Shown here: piece after piece, positions 6,984 to 10,881 of the stretch
How positions within the stretch are numbered: position 1 is the stretch's first letter
Layout of the letters: each line of letters starts with the position of its first letter
Origin: Psychrobacter sp.
Lineage (GTDB): Bacteria; Pseudomonadota; Gammaproteobacteria; Pseudomonadales; Moraxellaceae
Assembly: GCA_029264635.1 (NCBI GenBank)
Contig: JARIAA010000245.1
Coordinates: 1-10,881, forward strand
Length of the DNA stretch: 10,881 nt
Direction of reading: 5' to 3'
The notes under the pieces: model-generated
The model's input: only the letters and a program-made list of their open reading frames with translations
The model's database searches: none
Told to the model about the DNA's origin: nothing
Translations under genes and position numbers: made by a program

Positions 6984-8951
6984 CTAGCCAATATGATGAC
7001 GTCTACCGTCTTCAATGGTTTTTTGCCGCGCCCGTTTTCCTTGACCAAAGGCCTGGCTAATACGATCAATGATAATAGCAACAATGACAATAGCCGTGCC
7101 AGCTTGCAAGCCTTGCCCGATGTTGAGCGTTTGAATGGACTGCAATACATCTTCGCCAAGACCAGGCGCGCCAATCATAGAGGCTAGTACCACCATAGCC
7201 AGCGACATCATGACCGCTTGGTTGACACCTGCCATAATACTTGGCAAGGCTTGTGGCAATTTAATCCAAATGAGTAATTGCCAGTGCGTACTACCGAACG
7301 AGCGTCCAGCTTCAATCATTTCATGGTTGACTTGAGTAATCCCTAACGTAGTCAGACGAATCAGCGGCGGTAAGGCATAAATAATAGTCGCAAACAAAGC
7401 AGGTACTTTACCAATACCGAATAGCATCAGTACTGGTATGAGATACACAAAACTTGGCATGGTCTGCATGACATCAAGTATCGGAGTGACAATCTTGCGT
7501 AATAGCATACTGCTTGACATACCGATACCAATTGGAATACCAATGACAACGGTTACCAATACGGACACAATTAACAGTGCAAAGGTGTTAATGAGAGCGC
7601 CCCACAGTCCAAAAGCACCGATTAAGAACAGACCCACACCGCACGCAATCGCAAACCAAATCTTGCGGACACCAAACCACGCTAGCACTGTTACAAGTGC
7701 GATAATCAGCCAAGGCGGAATAATAGTTAGCAGACGCTCTATAGGAAGTAGCAAATAAGTCAACGTCACGCTACTAATGCTACGAAACACATCGCCATAA
7801 TCTCTAACGATAGCTGCCAATGACTGGTTCAGTGGATTCTCAAGTGACCATGACGGAAAGCTTGAAGACAATCCTAATAAATTATCATTCGGTATTGTAG
7901 TATTTAACGGCGTATTGATATCAGTATTGCCTGCACTACCAGCGGTTAGACTCACCCCTAAAGCTGTAGCAAGGTTGTCTGCCGCCTCTTTAGATAACCA
8001 TGATTGCCAGATATCTGGATGAGTGCGTAAGAAAATAAGCGCCTGCTCATCACCACTACGCTTATTTTCATCCATCTCTAAAATCGCGCCATTAAGCTCA
8101 TCAGGCGTAAATTTAACTTGTTTGAAAACTTCAGCGAGTTCAGGATTGCTCTCAAGAAATGGTGTTGATACGGCAATAGCCAGTGGCGAGATGGGAAAAC
8201 CTGTGACACAGTCAGATGTACCATTCGCTAATAACAAATCTTGCCAGCAAGCCTCATCATGAGGAGGGAACTCTAGCGGTACAAAATTATATTTTGCCAT
8301 TAATCCTGTCGGCTGCCAATAATAAAATAATAATGGCTTACGTTGTTCAAAGGCTGATGAAATCTCGGCATCAAGCGCCGCACCTGTCCCTGGACTGGTA
8401 ATATTAAAAATAAGATCTAAACCCGTATTTTTAAGCAAACGCACGTTAAAAATCTCACACGCCCAGCCTGCCGGGCAGTTCATAAAACGTGATTCGCCAG
8501 GGTTCTCAGGATCTGTAAACAGCTTAGCATAGTCAGGCAAATCCTGATATCGGCGCAGTCCTGGATTGTCTTTCATCACATAATCTGGTACGTACCAGCC
8601 TTGGGTCGCGCCGCCCTCCAAGGTATCTCCAATTATCGTCACTTTTTTATCACTGATCGCTTTTTCTAAAATGGGAGAGCGCCCTATCCACTGCTCTCCT
8701 ATTACTTGAATGTCATCTTGCAATAAGGCATTTTCGAGCGCAGGACCTGCTCCTGGCACCTCTTCAATCACGCAGTTATAACCATTTTTAGTAATATATT
8801 TAAGTACACCCGTCGTAAACTGACCGCTCTCCCATGTCAGCGCGCCAAACTTAATTGGCGAGGCGCAAATCGATGATGATGCAGCTAATACGGACACAGG
8901 CAATAGCCACGAAGTGATGAGCAGTAAACTAATAGCAATCCATTGGCGCAT
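6984..8951 (-). CDS. Fused substrate-binding protein and permease (ProX-ProW type) of a betaine-class ABC importer
   Basis: This 655-residue protein joins two normally separate subunits. A Sec signal peptide (1-23, ending VLA; no lipobox) leads into a periplasmic binding domain (about 30-330). Three tryptophans, W88 (GEQWIG), W163 (AGWACE) and W212 (YYWQP), align with the aromatic box of E. coli ProX (W65, W140, W188) that holds quaternary ammonium groups, and C159/C165 match its disulfide. A Ser/Thr/Asn-rich linker (about 332-375) leads to a ProW-like permease with about six membrane segments (about 404-635). It carries the ATPase-contact EAA loop EAGRSFGSTHWQLLIWIKLP (547-566). Substrate is probably glycine betaine, proline betaine or choline; sequence alone does not decide. 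The ATG at 8951 has AGGA 6 nt upstream. The ATPase gene follows 110 bp downstream, so binding protein, channel and motor come from two genes. Confidence 0.93.
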   Translation of the reverse strand: MRQWIAISLLLITSWLLPVSVLAASSSICASPIKFGALTWESGQFTTGVLKYITKNGYNCVIEEVPGAGPALENALLQDDIQVIGEQWIGRSPILEKAISDKKVTIIGDTLEGGATQGWYVPDYVMKDNPGLRRYQDLPDYAKLFTDPENPGESRFMNCPAGWACEIFNVRLLKNTGLDLIFNITSPGTGAALDAEISSAFEQRKPLLFYYWQPTGLMAKYNFVPLEFPPHDEACWQDLLLANGTSDCVTGFPISPLAIAVSTPFLESNPELAEVFKQVKFTPDELNGAILEMDENKRSGDEQALIFLRTHPDIWQSWLSKEAADNLATALGVSLTAGSAGNTDINTPLNTTIPNDNLLGLSSSFPSWSLENPLNQSLAAIVRDYGDVFRSISSVTLTYLLLPIERLLTIIPPWLIIALVTVLAWFGVRKIWFAIACGVGLFLIGAFGLWGALINTFALLIVSVLVTVVIGIPIGIGMSSSMLLRKIVTPILDVMQTMPSFVYLIPVLMLFGIGKVPALFATIIYALPPLIRLTTLGITQVNHEMIEAGRSFGSTHWQLLIWIKLPQALPSIMAGVNQAVMMSLAMVVLASMIGAPGLGEDVLQSIQTLNIGQGLQAGTAIVIVAIIIDRISQAFGQGKRARQKTIEDGRRHHIG

Positions 8952-8971
8952 ACGTTGTCCTATTTATCGTT

Positions 8972-9047
8972 ATTATAATTCGTCGTTGCTATCAAGTTAC
9001 CGACAATCTAATGAGAAATCATTATTGAAGTTAAAATATATTCTCAA
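8972..9047 (-). promoter_or_regulatory. Candidate promoters for the betaine-type transporter operon
   Basis: Two minus-strand options are visible. A perfect TATAAT (8972-8977) lies close to the start codon and would leave a leader of only about 14 nt, without a good -35. Farther up, TTGAGA (9042-9047) and AATAAT (9021-9026) each match consensus at 5 of 6 positions but are only 15 bp apart. Either or both could drive the operon; osmotic control cannot be read from the sequence. Confidence 0.3.
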
Positions 9048-9221
9048 TAAAAAATATAAATTTACTACATCTACTGCCTAGTAGTATTATGAAGTGTAGC
9101 GACTTATAGTACTGATGACAAATGCTTATTTATCAATTACTACCATTAACTTTTGAGCCGTTATGCATTTAAAGTTATAAATACTAACGAAATTATTAGC
9201 AATAAAAACTCTATATTCCAA

Positions 9222-9254
9222 ATAAAAAATAGCGCCTATACCAATAGGCGCTAT
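9222..9254 (-). terminator. Rho-independent terminator of the aldehyde dehydrogenase gene
   Basis: ATAGCGCCTAT (9229-9239) and ATAGGCGCTAT (9244-9254) form a perfect 11-bp stem with a 4-nt ACCA loop. On the minus strand the stem runs directly into TTTTTTATTT. It lies 34 bp after the stop codon at 9289-9291, so it should isolate this gene from the transporter operon. Confidence 0.92.
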
Positions 9255-9288
9255 GACACTTTAAAAAATGGTAATACTTAGTTATTAA

Positions 9289-10782
9289 TTACTTTAGCAG
9301 CAGAGCCATGGCTTTTTTAAATAAGCCACCGTATGGCGGTAATAACATATTAAGACCGTTAAGCTTCGATTGCACAAAGACAGGTTTCATATGACTTAGA
9401 CGCTCAAAACCTGCTTTACCGTGGTAAGCGCCCATGCCTGAATGTCCAACACCGCCAAACGGTAAATCATGCTGTGCCACATGCATAATAACTTCATTGA
9501 TACAGACACCACCTGACACCGTATGCGCGCGCACTTTCTCAATATCGCGCTCACTATTACCAAACACATATAATGCCAATGGACGGGGACGCGCGTTAAT
9601 AAAATGAATCGCGTCATCCAGCGTCTCATAATGCATAAGCGGCAAAATCGGTGCAAAAATCTCATTTTGCATCACCTCACTATTCGCCTCAGGATCAGCC
9701 ACCACCACTGGTGGCATGAGGCGCGTCTCAGCATTGGCTTCGATATCGGTCAGCGGCTGTACACGCTCCGTTGGCAATTTTTGCAAATAACCTGCTACAC
9801 GCTTAAACTGCTCATCATTAATAATATGACTGTAGTCTTGGTTACTTTTGATATTGGGATAGTGTTTTTGCATCCACTCTTTTGCCAGACTTATAAAGCG
9901 CTCATGATACTGACGTTGAATCAGTACATAATCAGGTGCGATACAAGTCTGACCCGCGTTCAGGGTTTTACCCATCATGACTCGATTGACTGCGTTCTCT
10001 AAATTCACATCGTCAAGCACGATGACGGGAGACTTGCCACCAAGCTCTAAAGTCACAGGGGTTAAGTTTGGTGCCGCCGCCGCCATAACTTTTTTGCCGA
10101 CCGCAGTGGAGCCTGTATAAAGCAGATGATCAAAGGGCAGCTTACTAAAAGCCTCAGCAATATCGACTTCGCCCAGTACCACACAGACCATATCTGGTGA
10201 AAAATAATGCGCGACCGCTTTAGCAAACGCTTCGGCAAATTTAGGTGCCGCCTCACTCATCTTCACCATTACTCGGTTGCCCGCAGTGAGAGCATCAATC
10301 ATCGGTCCTATCGCCAAAAATAGCGGATAATTCCACGGTACCATGATACCGACTACGCCTAATGGCTGCGGCTGTATCTCATTATGAGCGGTCATATATA
10401 ATGCTGAAATAGAGGCGCGGCGAGTTTTCATCCATGACTTACCGTGTTTTTTGGCATGGCTGATACCAGTGAAACTAGGGAACAGCTCTGCAAACTGCGT
10501 CTCTGACTCACTACGATAGCCAAAGTCTGCACTGATAGCTTTGGCTAAGTTTGTTTGATTATCGCTCAGTAGTGTCTCTAAATTGTCTAACTGAGCCTCA
10601 CGAGTCGCCCAGTCAGTGATAGGATGGCTACGACTTAGGGTGTGCAGGCGTGAAAATTGCGCCTGCAATTGCTTAATAGTCGTAATAGTGCTCAGCGAGG
10701 TTTCAGTGCCGCTCGTCGTTTGATTGTTTGCGGCTTGAATATTCACAGCTTGATTGTTTATAGTTTGGTCATGATCAGTCAT
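9289..10782 (-). CDS. calB: Coniferyl-aldehyde-dehydrogenase-like NAD(P)-dependent aldehyde dehydrogenase
   Basis: The ALDH superfamily oxidises aldehydes to carboxylic acids with NAD(P)+. This 497-residue protein has the full set of catalytic residues: N151 (VPWNYP), K174 (VMVKMSE), the cofactor loop TGSTAVGK (223-230), general base E246 (LELGGKSP) and nucleophile C280 (NAGQTCIAPDYV), followed by EIFAPILPL (374-382). The stretches QPLGVVGIMVPWNYPLFLAI, SKLPFDHLLYTGST and GKTLNAGQTC resemble the coniferyl aldehyde dehydrogenase (CalB) branch. In many marine and soil bacteria that name is a homology label, and the true substrate may be another aromatic or long-chain aldehyde. The first 35 or so residues are Asn/Gln/Thr-rich and precede the conserved fold. 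The ATG at 10782 has AAGGA 6 nt upstream. It is a single-gene unit with its own terminator; no lignin-monomer gene lies beside it. Confidence 0.85.
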   Translation of the reverse strand: MTDHDQTINNQAVNIQAANNQTTSGTETSLSTITTIKQLQAQFSRLHTLSRSHPITDWATREAQLDNLETLLSDNQTNLAKAISADFGYRSESETQFAELFPSFTGISHAKKHGKSWMKTRRASISALYMTAHNEIQPQPLGVVGIMVPWNYPLFLAIGPMIDALTAGNRVMVKMSEAAPKFAEAFAKAVAHYFSPDMVCVVLGEVDIAEAFSKLPFDHLLYTGSTAVGKKVMAAAAPNLTPVTLELGGKSPVIVLDDVNLENAVNRVMMGKTLNAGQTCIAPDYVLIQRQYHERFISLAKEWMQKHYPNIKSNQDYSHIINDEQFKRVAGYLQKLPTERVQPLTDIEANAETRLMPPVVVADPEANSEVMQNEIFAPILPLMHYETLDDAIHFINARPRPLALYVFGNSERDIEKVRAHTVSGGVCINEVIMHVAQHDLPFGGVGHSGMGAYHGKAGFERLSHMKPVFVQSKLNGLNMLLPPYGGLFKKAMALLLK

Positions 10783-10836
10783 GTGTCGTCCTTGTGATAC
10801 GCACTAAAGTGAAAGCACCTTAGCCAGTTGCTATTT

Positions 10837-10865
10837 AATGTAGCGCATTGATGAATGAATGAAAA
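10837..10865 (-). promoter_or_regulatory. Weak candidate promoter for the aldehyde dehydrogenase gene
   Basis: TTTTCA (10860-10865, minus strand) and TACATT (10837-10842) are 17 bp apart, and each matches consensus at 4 of 6 positions. Transcription would begin near 10830, about 48 nt before the ATG. The -35 overlaps a short TGAA repeat. The window ends 16 bp farther on, so a better promoter may lie outside. Confidence 0.25.
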
Positions 10866-10881
10866 GGTCGATTCACATACT

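Larger units (their letters stand above)
8952..9288. other. Intergenic region between the transporter operon and the aldehyde dehydrogenase
   Basis: This 337-bp region is strongly A/T-rich. It contains the candidate transporter promoters (8972-9047) and the perfect terminator hairpin of the aldehyde dehydrogenase gene (9229-9254). In the stretch 9048-9220 I see no gene, tRNA or strong hairpin. Confidence 0.6.

Noticed and set aside
7438..7758. Plus-strand open frame of 106 codons opposite the permease
   Set aside because: It is antisense to a well-conserved membrane domain; such frames commonly arise opposite hydrophobic coding sequence.
9604..10002. Plus-strand open frame of 132 codons opposite the aldehyde dehydrogenase
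   Set aside because: It overlaps the catalytic region of a confidently identified gene on the other strand and has no recognisable motif or ribosome site.

Overview
The window most resembles a chromosome segment of a Moraxellaceae gammaproteobacterium, probably Psychrobacter. This rests on the protein sequences, the moderate G+C with A/T-rich gaps, and the gene set: a divergent XseA, a Neisseria PilB-like MsrAB, and a fused betaine-type ABC transporter. No 16S rRNA or other marker gene is present, so the genus is an inference. I see no mobile element, CRISPR array, tRNA, rRNA or phage gene; this looks like ordinary core and housekeeping DNA.

Layout. Positions 3-119 (+) hold the last 38 codons of an unrecognised protein with a glycine-zipper-like stretch. 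Then come xseA (308-1813, +) and xseB (1974-2219, +), the two subunits of exodeoxyribonuclease VII, separated by 160 bp that contain a hairpin. xseB converges on pncB (2226-3455, -), nicotinate phosphoribosyltransferase, with only 6 bp between the two stop codons. Upstream of pncB lies a strong terminator (3671-3704) for the next minus-strand gene, an msrAB-type fusion (3796-5619, -). Next is a two-gene ABC transporter unit, transcribed leftward: a fused ProX-ProW protein (6984-8951, -) followed by a ProV-type ATPase (5965-6873, -). Last is a coniferyl-aldehyde-dehydrogenase-like ALDH (9289-10782, -) with a perfect 11-bp hairpin terminator.

The most notable observation is that the msrAB gene is broken. 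A single in-frame TAA at 4660-4662 splits a reading frame that is otherwise open for 607 codons. The stop falls inside the MsrA domain, just after the NPSYE motif, and leaves the thioredoxin-like domain upstream and most of MsrA plus all of MsrB downstream. Two Gly-to-Cys substitutions at normally glycine positions in the same gene hint at relaxed constraint, or at a shared G-to-T mutation type.

How the genes work together. XseA and XseB form one enzyme. The fused ProX-ProW and the ProV-type ATPase together contain every part of a compatible-solute importer: aromatic-box binding domain, permease and ATPase. PncB (NAD salvage), MsrAB (repair of oxidised methionine in the envelope) and the aldehyde dehydrogenase are separate single-gene units. 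I did not find a convincing previously undescribed system here.
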